DNA from: JAGDZR01 sp049115695
Lineage (GTDB): Bacteria; Bacteroidota; Bacteroidia; Cytophagales; Cyclobacteriaceae
Direction: 5' to 3'
Assembly: GCA_049115695.1 (NCBI GenBank)
Contig: JAGDZR010000020.1
Location: 182,957-246,956, forward strand
DNA length: 64,000 bases
The first letter of the stretch is position 1. Each line of letters starts with the position of its first letter. The notes below the pieces were generated by a model. It was not told the DNA's origin and did not search any database. It saw only the letters and a program-made list of their open reading frames with translations. Positions 34,502 through 42,622 of this stretch are shown here, in pieces. The position numbers and the translations under genes are program-made.

Positions 34502-35608
34502 TTGAACTTGACTTTAAAATTGAAAAATAGAGAAGATTTAAGCACTTCAAACATTGACTATGTGTTTGGAGTCTTTGCTATTCTTATTTTCTTTCTCTCT
34601 ATAAATCTAATCAGTACCGGAGCTTCCATTCTGGGTAAAGACACAGCCCTTTCGATTCTGAGTTTTGCCTCAAATCCGTTCATGGCCATGTTCCTGGGCA
34701 TACTCACAACAGTCATATTGCAAAGTAGCTCAACCACCACCACGCTCATAGTTGCGCTGGTGGCGTCCAACTCACTCACATTGAATTATGCCATCCCAAT
34801 GGTCATGGGAGCAAATATCGGAACCACCATTACCTCGACAATTGTTAGCCTGAGCTATATGACACGTCCGGATGAATTCCGAAAGGCAATAGCTGCCGCT
34901 AGTGTTCATGACTTTTTCAACATCATAATCGTGTCGATCACACTTCCTCTGGAATTAAAATACGGCCTGTTGAGCAAACTCAGCAAAGCGCTTACAGCGC
35001 AACTGAATTTGTCCTATTCAAACAATTCATCATATAGCGGCATCACTTCCCTGAGCCAACCTGTCATTGATTTTCTTGCCGCTTTTCTCAACCCAATTGC
35101 CATCATTGTACTTGGCTTTTTTCTACTCCTCCTGGCGATCAAACTCTTTGCTAAAGTGCTGTACAAGCGCATATTTTCAGGCAGCAATCGGCTAGGCAGT
35201 CTCTTTTTCGGGAACAAATTCAAAACATTTGGCTTTGGCCTGCTATCAACATCCTTAATACAATCGAGTTCTTTGCTCACTTCCTTGATGGTGCCTGTAG
35301 TAGTGGGAGGAAAAATGAAACTAAGAGAAGCATTTCATTTTATCCTTGGTGCTAATTTGGGCACCACAGTTACCGCACTTATTGGTGCGTTGTTTCAATC
35401 TGAAGCCGCATTAAGCCTTGCATTGGTTCATTGCATTTTCAATGTAGTAGGTGTTGCAATTTTTCTAATCACACCTTTGGCCGAACGCTTACCAATCTTT
35501 CTGGCTGAACGTTTAGGCTTTTTTACATTCAAAAATCGATTGGTAGGCTTCATCTATATCCTCAGTATATTCTTCCTGATTCCTGCGTTGCTAATCTTCC
35601 TGGTTTAA
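34502..35608 (+). CDS. Na+/phosphate cotransporter, type II-related
   Basis: A 368-residue inner-membrane protein of the Na/Pi-cotransporter family (SLC34/NptA-like). The two repeated substrate motifs TVILQSSSTTTTL (about 71-83) and LIQSSSLLTSL (about 250) mark the inverted repeat. About nine membrane segments; no PhoU tail. The start codon is TTG at 34502, since no in-frame ATG lies before the first membrane segment. A Pho-type promoter precedes it, so it is probably induced with pstS. Confidence 0.88.
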   Translation: MNLTLKLKNREDLSTSNIDYVFGVFAILIFFLSINLISTGASILGKDTALSILSFASNPFMAMFLGILTTVILQSSSTTTTLIVALVASNSLTLNYAIPMVMGANIGTTITSTIVSLSYMTRPDEFRKAIAAASVHDFFNIIIVSITLPLELKYGLLSKLSKALTAQLNLSYSNNSSYSGITSLSQPVIDFLAAFLNPIAIIVLGFFLLLLAIKLFAKVLYKRIFSGSNRLGSLFFGNKFKTFGFGLLSTSLIQSSSLLTSLMVPVVVGGKMKLREAFHFILGANLGTTVTALIGALFQSEAALSLALVHCIFNVVGVAIFLITPLAERLPIFLAERLGFFTFKNRLVGFIYILSIFFLIPALLIFLV

Positions 35609-35712
35609 CATTACTCCTCGACTTTTCTTATTTCTGTTTTTTGATCCTAAGTTTTTGGGACTCTTTTTCGTGTTAATATTACCGAATTGTTACCTGTAGA
35701 TTTACTAATTGT

Positions 35713-35720
35713 TACTTTTG
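35713..35720 (+). promoter_or_regulatory. -7 element of the Na/Pi-PhoU fusion gene
   Basis: TACTTTTG fits TAnnTTTG, 20 nt before the start at 35740. TTAC recurs upstream near 35679, 35690, 35702 and 35712 with about an 11-nt period, a loose Pho-box-like array without TTAACA. Confidence 0.45.
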
Positions 35721-35739
35721 CAATTCTTAATACTATGGC

Positions 35740-37446
35740 ATGAATTACGGTTTTGTAGATTTACTAAGTCTTATTGGTTCCCTTGGTTTCTTTATTTATG
35801 GGATGAAGGTAATGAGCGAAGGCATTCAAAAGGTTGCCGGTTCCAAAATGAGGAATATCCTGAGCTCCATGACCTCCAACAGAGTCAAAGGAGTTTTTAC
35901 GGGGTTTTTAATTACCAGTCTTGTTCAATCGTCATCGGCGACCACTGTACTGGTAGTAAGCTTTGTGAATGCTGGACTATTATCGCTTTTAGAATCCATT
36001 GGCGTAATCATGGGAGCTAACATTGGCACCACAATAACCGCCTGGCTCATATCCATTATTGGCTTCAAGGTCAAAATTGCGAGTTACGCACTGCCAATCA
36101 TTGCGATAGGTTTCCCATTGATGTTTTTCAATAAGGAAAAAGTAAAGTCCTGGGGAGAAGTGCTAATTGGCTTTGCGCTGCTATTCATGGGGCTCTCTTT
36201 TCTAAAAGGATCGGTACCAGACCTTAAGTCAAACCCTGAAATTCTTGAATTCCTTTCTGCTTACACTGATTTAGGCTATTTATCAATTATTATTTTCGTA
36301 GCAATTGGCACGCTACTTACAGTGATCGTTCAATCTTCCAGTGCTGCAATGGCTTTGACCCTGGTAATGGCCAACAATGGATGGGTTCCTTTTGAATTGG
36401 CAGCTGCAATGGTTTTAGGTGAAAACATTGGCACCACCATTACCGCAAATCTGGCGGCCCTGGTGGGTAATGTCTCCGCCAAGAGAGCTGCTTTTGCACA
36501 CTTCATCTTCAATGTTTTTGGTGTGATTTGGATATTGATATTAATTTATCCGGCCCTGTCACTCATCAATACCTACTTGATATCAACTGGAGGTGCATCA
36601 CCTTATGAATCTGCTGTCGCTATTCCAATCGCCTTGTCACTTTTTCATACCTCATTCAATATCATTAACACCTTGTTGCTGGTAGGCTTTGCCAAATTTA
36701 TCGCTGAAATAGTCACGAAAGTGATCAAATCAACTGGTGATGAGGAATTTAGATTAGAATTCATTTCAACAGGTTTAATGAATACTGCTGAACTGTCATT
36801 GGAAGAGGCCCACAAGGAGACCATTCTGTTTGGAGAATTAACTCAGAAAATGAGCAAGCAATTCAGAAAACTGTTTGATGCTGAGAAACCAAAAAAACAA
36901 AAGAAATTTTTATCGAAAATTCGGCAATTTGAAGAGAATACTGACCGACTCGAAGAGGAGATCTCAAAATACCTTTTGCAGGTATCGGGTAGCGGTAACC
37001 TAAGCGAGGATGCTACCAATAAGGTTGCCAGTTTGCTCGGTGTAATTAATGAGTTGGAGCGAATTGGAGATATCTTCTTTCAGATGTCAAAAGATATTGA
37101 AAGAAAAATAGAAGGAGAAGTGGTCTTCAGCAAAAAGCAAACTACAAAACTAATCTCAATGGTGGACTTGATTGATGACGCCCTGAGTATCATGGTTCAA
37201 AATCTCAATTCCTCAGAAAATCAGGTTACACTTGATTCTGCTTTCGAAAAAGAAGCAGAAATCAACAAGTCAAGAGACAAATTCAGAAAAGAATTGTCAG
37301 TGAAGATGGAGAAAGGAGATTATGATCCTAAGACCGACGGTCTTTACAAAGACTTGATTCACTTGATCGAAAAACTGGGTGATCATATCATCAATGTGAC
37401 TGAGTCAATTTCCGGAGAGAAAGAAAGAGAGTTTCATAAAGAATAA
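35740..37446 (+). CDS. Na+/phosphate cotransporter with C-terminal PhoU-like domain
   Basis: A 568-residue protein. Residues 1-330 form the membrane part with the paired QSSS motifs LVQSSSATTVL (about 65-75) and VIVQSSSAAMAL (about 190-200). Residues 350-560 are a cytoplasmic PhoU-like helical domain (NELERIGDIFFQMSKD, LIEKLGDHIINVTESI). The PhoU part may sense phosphate or regulate transport. It is the second Na/Pi transporter in tandem and differs from the first mainly by this tail. Confidence 0.9.
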   Translation: MNYGFVDLLSLIGSLGFFIYGMKVMSEGIQKVAGSKMRNILSSMTSNRVKGVFTGFLITSLVQSSSATTVLVVSFVNAGLLSLLESIGVIMGANIGTTITAWLISIIGFKVKIASYALPIIAIGFPLMFFNKEKVKSWGEVLIGFALLFMGLSFLKGSVPDLKSNPEILEFLSAYTDLGYLSIIIFVAIGTLLTVIVQSSSAAMALTLVMANNGWVPFELAAAMVLGENIGTTITANLAALVGNVSAKRAAFAHFIFNVFGVIWILILIYPALSLINTYLISTGGASPYESAVAIPIALSLFHTSFNIINTLLLVGFAKFIAEIVTKVIKSTGDEEFRLEFISTGLMNTAELSLEEAHKETILFGELTQKMSKQFRKLFDAEKPKKQKKFLSKIRQFEENTDRLEEEISKYLLQVSGSGNLSEDATNKVASLLGVINELERIGDIFFQMSKDIERKIEGEVVFSKKQTTKLISMVDLIDDALSIMVQNLNSSENQVTLDSAFEKEAEINKSRDKFRKELSVKMEKGDYDPKTDGLYKDLIHLIEKLGDHIINVTESISGEKEREFHKE

Positions 37447-37655
37447 GACTCAAAGTATTCCATTTTTGATCGGTACAACAGTTTGTTAACAGTTACGTAC
37501 ACAATGTAGACATTTTATAACTCGATTTTCAAGCGAAAGGCCTTTAAGCCAGGGTGCTTTGGACTTTCAAAATTGACTTTGCTAAAAACAACAACAGGTT
37601 TGGATGATAAGCGACTGAATTCTAATTTACATACCTGTGACACCTAGATACAATC
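37447..37655. other. intergenic gap without a gene
   Basis: The 209 nt between the Na/Pi-PhoU fusion and the holin-like gene hold no ORF with family features. A single TTAACA at 37486 is not followed by a second copy, so no Pho box is claimed. Confidence 0.5.
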
Positions 37656-38003
37656 ATGGCCAAATTCTTATTGATCAACTCGCTAATAGACAGACTCACT
37701 GAGTTAATAAAACTTAAAGGTGAGCAGCTCAAATTAGAGGCAATGAGCTATCTGGCCAGAGTACTGGCTTTCACCATTGTGATTAGTGTTGTATCCCTGA
37801 TTGCTTTCTTCCTTATTTTCTTTCTGGCATTGACGCTGGCCGTATACCTCAATCAACTGCTCGATAGTCAGTTCCTTGGCTATTTGATCGTAAGCGGCAT
37901 CATATTAATCAAGCTAATTATCTCCCTATTCCTACTCAGGTCAGGTAAAATGCAAAAGTGGCTCGAGTCAATGATCATCCAAACAGGCGAGTCAGATGAG
38001 TAA
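37656..38003 (+). CDS. phage holin-like family membrane protein
   Basis: A 115-residue inner-membrane protein with two or three hydrophobic segments (about 33-60, 75-100) and an amphipathic N-terminal helix (DRLTELIKLKGEQLKLEA). This is the pattern of the Phage_holin_3_6 / 'phage holin family' proteins of Bacteroidota. There are no phage genes nearby, so it is a housekeeping membrane protein rather than a holin in function. It overlaps the next gene by 8 nt. Confidence 0.7.
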   Translation: MAKFLLINSLIDRLTELIKLKGEQLKLEAMSYLARVLAFTIVISVVSLIAFFLIFFLALTLAVYLNQLLDSQFLGYLIVSGIILIKLIISLFLLRSGKMQKWLESMIIQTGESDE

Positions 38004-38367
38004 GCATAGTGGATCATATATGACCCTAAAGGAAAAACTTCGGAGTAAAGAGGTATCCATAAAAAATCAAATTGATCAAGATGCAGATCTGGCTGAAAAG
38101 CAATTGATTCAGGGTGCAAAGATTGCCGCGGGCGTACTACTTGCCATTGGTATTGGCTACACAGCATATAAACTCGCATCCGGGTCTTCAGAAAAATCCA
38201 AAAAAAGAAAGAAAAAGGAAAAAGTTGTTGCCGACTCACCGATTGTTGCAGAGGCAAAATCTCTAGGCATGATACTCGCTAAAAGGGTAGCTGAGTCTGT
38301 GGCTACCAACCTGATCAAAAGCTTTACTGAAAATTTTAGAAACGAAGGGAAATCTAAAGATTCATAA
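37996..38367 (+). CDS. small membrane protein of unknown function
   Basis: A 123-residue protein with one clear membrane segment (about 41-63, AAGVLLAIGIGYTAYKLA) between a charged N-terminal helix and a very basic segment (KSKKRKKKEK, about 68-77). The C-terminal half is amphipathic. In many Bacteroidota a gene of this type follows the holin-like gene, but I know of no function. It overlaps the holin-like gene by 8 nt and converges with the AraC gene, sharing 14 nt with it. Confidence 0.6.
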   Translation: MSKHSGSYMTLKEKLRSKEVSIKNQIDQDADLAEKQLIQGAKIAAGVLLAIGIGYTAYKLASGSSEKSKKRKKKEKVVADSPIVAEAKSLGMILAKRVAESVATNLIKSFTENFRNEGKSKDS

Positions 38368-39268
38368 CCGACTCTCTCCGGCGCATTTTACCCGCTGGAA
38401 TCCCAAACATCATTTTGAACCTCCGGCAAAAGTAAGCTGTGTCCTTATAGCCCACTTCTTTGCCAATCTCACGAATACTTTTCTTGGAGGTTCTCAGCAT
38501 GTTCACTGCCATCTCCATTCGCTGATATTCTATGTAATCCTGTGGATTGATTCCAGTCAGCATTTTGAAGTACTGACCCACATAGTCTTCTGACACATTG
38601 GCAACATTAGCCAATACTTTGTTGGACAGATCATTGTTGAGATTATTCTTGATATATCCGAAGATATCTATCAGTCTGGGGTCCTTGAAATAAGTACTAT
38701 TAGTGGCAAACTCTTCAACAAACAACCGCGCCCTGATGATGTGGCGAATCAGCTCAACTACGAGCTGTTCAGTCAGAACCTTCACGATTCTGTCCTTGCC
38801 AGCTTCATTGGCTTCCATCTCATGATTGACCTCCATAATCAGTCCAGCCAATTTCGCATCAGGTTTTACAATAAATGCAGGTATATCGAGAGAAGCAAAG
38901 AAGTTAACCGAATCAAACACCTTTGAATCAAATGAAACATAGGCATAGCTATTTCCAGTGCTTTCGCTCTTGGAGGTAGATTCAAAATACTTATCCCGAT
39001 TGTTCAGAAAATTGTCCTTGGTCAGGCTAACTGCCTCTCCTGAACCATAGGTAATGGACAGTTGTTTGCCTCCTGGAACAAAGAGCATTTCACCTTTTTT
39101 TACCACTTCCCGATCCTTGCCAAATCTTATTTCACCTTCGTTGACAAGCAACAGAGAGTTCTCTACATCGTAGTTATTCTCAATGGTGACAGAATGCAAA
39201 ATATTAATATTTCTAGCCTTGATAAAGCTAACAGAAAGTGATTCTATGATTCTGTTGTAGTCTTCCAT
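38354..39268 (-). CDS. AraC-family transcriptional regulator
   Basis: A 304-residue protein. The C-terminal ~100 residues form an AraC DNA-binding domain with two helix-turn-helix motifs (KVLANVANVSEDYVGQYFK, and EIGKEVGYKDTAYFCRRFK). The N-terminal ~190 residues look like a cupin-type sensor region (KKGEMLFVPGGKQLSI). The effector is unknown. Its 3' end overlaps the convergent small membrane protein gene by 14 nt. It is divergent from nothing close; the acyl-CoA dehydrogenase gene lies downstream of its promoter region on the same strand. Confidence 0.85.
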   Translation of the reverse strand: MEDYNRIIESLSVSFIKARNINILHSVTIENNYDVENSLLLVNEGEIRFGKDREVVKKGEMLFVPGGKQLSITYGSGEAVSLTKDNFLNNRDKYFESTSKSESTGNSYAYVSFDSKVFDSVNFFASLDIPAFIVKPDAKLAGLIMEVNHEMEANEAGKDRIVKVLTEQLVVELIRHIIRARLFVEEFATNSTYFKDPRLIDIFGYIKNNLNNDLSNKVLANVANVSEDYVGQYFKMLTGINPQDYIEYQRMEMAVNMLRTSKKSIREIGKEVGYKDTAYFCRRFKMMFGIPAGKMRRRESVMNL

Positions 39269-39393
39269 TGAATAGAAATATAACCATTAATAGGCAAAAT
39301 GGTCAGTAGGGCATACTTTAATTGTACGAATCTAATATTATATTCTAAGATTCCAAAGTGACCAAACAGTTAATCTTGGGATGAAAGATTAGA

Positions 39394-40536
39394 TTATTTC
39401 AATAAACTGCGTGCAATTACTATTTTTTGAATCTCACTGGTACCTTCATAAATCTGCGTGATCTTGGCATCTCGCATGAGTCGCTCAACATGAAATTCCT
39501 TGACATATCCATATCCACCATGAATCTGAACAGCCTCAACTGCTGTCCACATAGCGGTTTCAGACGCAAATAATTTCGCCATGGCTGCTGCTTGACTGTA
39601 ATCTTCACCCGCATCCTTAAGCGCTGCGGCTTTGAAGATCAAATTGCGTGAAGCCTCTATTTTGGTAGCCATTTCAGCGATTTTAAACTGTATTGCCTGA
39701 TGTTTGGCAATTTCTACTCCGAAAGCTTTTCGCTCCTTCGCGTATTTGATGGACAACTCCATCGCACCAGAGGCAATACCCAGGGCCTGCGAAGCAATGC
39801 CTATCCTTCCACCATCCAATGATTTCATGGCATAGGAAAAACCAAACCCATCTTCTCCTATCCTATTGGCTTTAGGCACCTTGACATCAGTAAACATTAA
39901 AGAATGAGTATCTGATCCCCTAATGCCTAGTTTGTCTTCTTTTTTACCAACAACGAATCCATCCTGTCCCTTCTCTACAATCAGAGCGTTGATGCCCTTG
40001 TGCTTTTTATCAACATCTGTTTGCGCCATGATAATGTAAATACCAGCGCTATTGCCATTGGTGATCCAGTTTTTGGTTCCATTGAGCAAATAATAATCTC
40101 CCTTGTCTTCCGCAATTGTTCGCTGGCTGGTGGCATCTGATCCCGCCTCAGGTTCTGACAAGCAAAATGCACCAATCGTCTTGCCTGATGCCAGCTGCGT
40201 CAGATACTGTTGCTTCTGTTCTTCAGTTCCATATTTCTCTAGCCCCCAGCAGACCAGTGAATTATTGACAGACATGCAGACAGAAGCTGATGCGTCAATT
40301 TTTGAGATTTCTTCCATTGCCAGGGCATAGCTGATGGTGTCCATTCCTCCACCTCCATAATTGGGGTCTACCATCATGCCCATGAAGCCCAGCTCTCCCA
40401 TCATGGCAATTTGTTCTTTTGGGAATCTCTGCTCATTATCACGGTCAATTACGCCTGGTAATAACTCTTTTTGGGCAAAGTCACGAGCAGCATCTCGTAC
40501 AGCAATCTGTTCTTCAGTAAGGGTGAATGTCATCAT
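39394..40536 (-). CDS. acyl-CoA dehydrogenase, short-chain type
   Basis: A 380-residue FAD enzyme. The catalytic Glu is in QIYEGTSEIQKIV (about 364), as in short-chain acyl-CoA dehydrogenases such as butyryl-CoA dehydrogenase; the FAD-binding blocks CLSEPEAGSDATS and WITNG are present. It oxidises acyl-CoA in beta-oxidation or amino-acid breakdown, with electron-transfer flavoprotein as acceptor. Two tandem ATG codons at 40536 and 40533 allow either start. The promoter before it carries an exact -7 element and a 14-bp palindrome. Confidence 0.93.
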   Translation of the reverse strand: MMTFTLTEEQIAVRDAARDFAQKELLPGVIDRDNEQRFPKEQIAMMGELGFMGMMVDPNYGGGGMDTISYALAMEEISKIDASASVCMSVNNSLVCWGLEKYGTEEQKQQYLTQLASGKTIGAFCLSEPEAGSDATSQRTIAEDKGDYYLLNGTKNWITNGNSAGIYIIMAQTDVDKKHKGINALIVEKGQDGFVVGKKEDKLGIRGSDTHSLMFTDVKVPKANRIGEDGFGFSYAMKSLDGGRIGIASQALGIASGAMELSIKYAKERKAFGVEIAKHQAIQFKIAEMATKIEASRNLIFKAAALKDAGEDYSQAAAMAKLFASETAMWTAVEAVQIHGGYGYVKEFHVERLMRDAKITQIYEGTSEIQKIVIARSLLK

Positions 40537-40555
40537 ATGGGGTATGTTTAATACG

Positions 40556-40563
40556 CAAATATA
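40556..40563 (-). promoter_or_regulatory. -7 element of the acyl-CoA dehydrogenase gene
   Basis: On the minus strand TATATTTG matches TAnnTTTG, 20 nt before the start. A palindrome lies just upstream of it. Confidence 0.55.
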
Positions 40564-40571
40564 TTAATTTG

Positions 40572-40585
40572 TTATGCATGCATAA
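40572..40585. promoter_or_regulatory. palindromic operator candidate of the acyl-CoA dehydrogenase gene
   Basis: TTATGCATGCATAA is a perfect 14-bp palindrome placed between the -7 and -33 positions, where a TetR- or FadR-like repressor would block polymerase. Confidence 0.4.
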
Positions 40586-40612
40586 TATATTCATGGGACG
40601 AAATGCACAAAA

Positions 40613-40650
40613 ACAAAAAAAGGGATAATCCATTCGGATTACCCCTTTAC
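40613..40650 (-). terminator. terminator of the chemoreceptor operon
   Basis: GGGGTAATCC and GGATTATCCC pair around GAAT on the minus strand and are followed by TTTTTTT. It ends the operon of the chemoreceptor gene at 40671. Confidence 0.85.
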
Positions 40651-40670
40651 CATGATTAACACTTACTTAT

Positions 40671-42593
40671 TTAATACTTCTCAAATTCTGAGTCCAAATC
40701 GTCTAGATTTAGATCGATCCCTTTGACTTCAGGTTCTTTCACTTTTGCGTCATCTGTTCCGTTGATCTCCGCGCTGCTTTTTGCAGGCTTATCTTTGATG
40801 ATTGGGCTAGTTCCAGCTGTGGTTTTACCAAATCCTTGCGTTTGCATGCTTCCCTTTTCAACTTTGAAGAAAGAAATGGCCTCCTTCATTTGTTCGGCCT
40901 GTGCACTTAACTCTTCAGAGTTTGCTGCCATTTCCTCGGCTACAGAAGCATTCTGCTGGATAATTGTATTTAGATTTTGAATGGCACTATTGATCTGATC
41001 TGATCCACTATTCTGCTCAACACTTGAAGTTGAGATTTCCTTAACAAGTTCTGCAGTTTTCTGAATTTCCGGAACAACCTGATTCAAAAGCTCACCAGAC
41101 TCTTCAGCAATTTCCATGCTCTTGATCGATACATTGTCGATCTCAATCGTCGCTTCCTGGCTTCTTTCTGCCAATCTTCTAATCTCTGCAGCAACTACCG
41201 CAAATCCTTTTCCATGTTCACCAGCTCTTGCAGCCTCAACCGCGGCATTCAGTGCTAGTAAATTTGTCTGACGCGATATCTCTCCAATGATGCCCACTTT
41301 ATCTGTGATGGTCTTCATGGACCTTACAGTCTCTGAAACAGCCTCATTACTTCTAATTATGCTAGCGGCTCCCTCTGTCGCAATAGCCTCTGTAGACGCA
41401 GCATTTGTCGCATTTTGCTGAATATTGGCTGCCATTTCTTCCATTGATGAAGAAACCTCCTCTGCTGAACTGGCCTGCTCACTGGCGCCATCAGACATGA
41501 GTTGAGACGAATGATTCAATTCGTTACTTGCGCTGCTAATATTCTCTCCACTGTTCACAATCACACCTACTATGTCTCTCAACTTAGCTACCATCCCTTT
41601 CAGGTTGACTAGCACTTCGCCTATTTCATCATTCGACGATACTTCAATTTCAGTAGTAAGATCTCCTGAAGCCACATTCAAGATCGCTTGATGCATTTTA
41701 CTAACCGAAGCATTGATTGATTTTACTACGAAATATGCAACGAAAATTGAAAATAAAATACCCAACAAAATGACAATGGAAATAGAATAGTAAGCCGTCT
41801 CAAGATCTTCTTGTGTTTTAGCTTTCACATTCGCAATGATTTCTTCAACTGCCGGCTCTACTGCATGCACTGCTGCTCTCAATTCTCCATAAAGGCCAGA
41901 CTTCTCATCCACACCGATTTGATAATCTTTATCTACAATGGAATTGAAGGTAGCCACGTAGCGATCCAAGCTTTGTTTCGCCTCCTCATTACTCAACTTG
42001 TCTTTTAACGCTGCTGCGGTGTTAGCAAGTTTTGTTTGATACTGAAGATCCTGTCTCAGTAAGTAATCCTTTTCATGCTTACGTAATGTCAATACGTCCG
42101 CCTTCAAACTTGCATCAGTTACATATGTCTGTACGTCATAAATGGCATTCCTCATATTACCTATCAATCCATAATCTTTAAAGCCACGTTCTTTTCCAGA
42201 AATTGTGAATTTTATAAACTTAGCACTGTATTGATCAAAGAGAGGAGGTACGCCTGAAACCTGAGTTTTGAGATCGTAATCCTCAATAAGTGCATTAGTT
42301 CTGATCTGCTCAAGCAAAGCCTTGTTGGCTTCCAAAGTAGTAGCAAATTTGTCCAGGTACTTACTGTTTCCTGTCTCGAAAAAATCAGGATTTGTAAATT
42401 CTCTCAACATAAAATCCTTCTCTGCTCTTCTCAGTTGCAGTGTATTTACCCAAGTTTCCTTTAGGTCTTCAGTCAACAATCCAACATCCTGGATTCTCGA
42501 GTACATTTTGAGGGAGTACCCTCCTATGCCTACCAGTATGATTAGCATACCGGCAGCATAGAGTGTTAGTTTTAATCTAATTGTTAATTTCAT
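40671..42593 (-). CDS. methyl-accepting chemotaxis protein with bimodular helical sensor
   Basis: A 640-residue inner-membrane chemoreceptor. Two membrane segments (about 10-26 and 268-290) bound a 240-residue periplasmic sensor. This sensor has two related helices, RRAEKDFMLREF (about 55-66) and RKHEKDYLLRQD (about 171-182), the mark of the helical bimodular (HBM) sensor. After HAMP (about 291-343) comes the signalling domain with the hairpin EISRQTNLLALNAAVEAARAG. The C-terminus is acidic. HBM receptors bind organic acids in other bacteria; the ligand here is unknown. The gene follows a porin gene; no CheA or CheW gene is in the window. Confidence 0.9.
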   Translation of the reverse strand: MKLTIRLKLTLYAAGMLIILVGIGGYSLKMYSRIQDVGLLTEDLKETWVNTLQLRRAEKDFMLREFTNPDFFETGNSKYLDKFATTLEANKALLEQIRTNALIEDYDLKTQVSGVPPLFDQYSAKFIKFTISGKERGFKDYGLIGNMRNAIYDVQTYVTDASLKADVLTLRKHEKDYLLRQDLQYQTKLANTAAALKDKLSNEEAKQSLDRYVATFNSIVDKDYQIGVDEKSGLYGELRAAVHAVEPAVEEIIANVKAKTQEDLETAYYSISIVILLGILFSIFVAYFVVKSINASVSKMHQAILNVASGDLTTEIEVSSNDEIGEVLVNLKGMVAKLRDIVGVIVNSGENISSASNELNHSSQLMSDGASEQASSAEEVSSSMEEMAANIQQNATNAASTEAIATEGAASIIRSNEAVSETVRSMKTITDKVGIIGEISRQTNLLALNAAVEAARAGEHGKGFAVVAAEIRRLAERSQEATIEIDNVSIKSMEIAEESGELLNQVVPEIQKTAELVKEISTSSVEQNSGSDQINSAIQNLNTIIQQNASVAEEMAANSEELSAQAEQMKEAISFFKVEKGSMQTQGFGKTTAGTSPIIKDKPAKSSAEINGTDDAKVKEPEVKGIDLNLDDLDSEFEKY

Positions 42594-42622
42594 GGTATTT
42601 GTATTTGGTAAGTGTTTCTTAC

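Noticed and set aside
35709..36020. 103-residue frame within the Na/Pi-PhoU fusion gene
   Set aside because: It lies in another frame of a clear membrane protein gene and has no family features.
37486..37503. Pho box before the holin-like gene
   Set aside because: Only one TTAACA is present; the position of the second copy reads GTACAC and no -7 element stands at the right distance.
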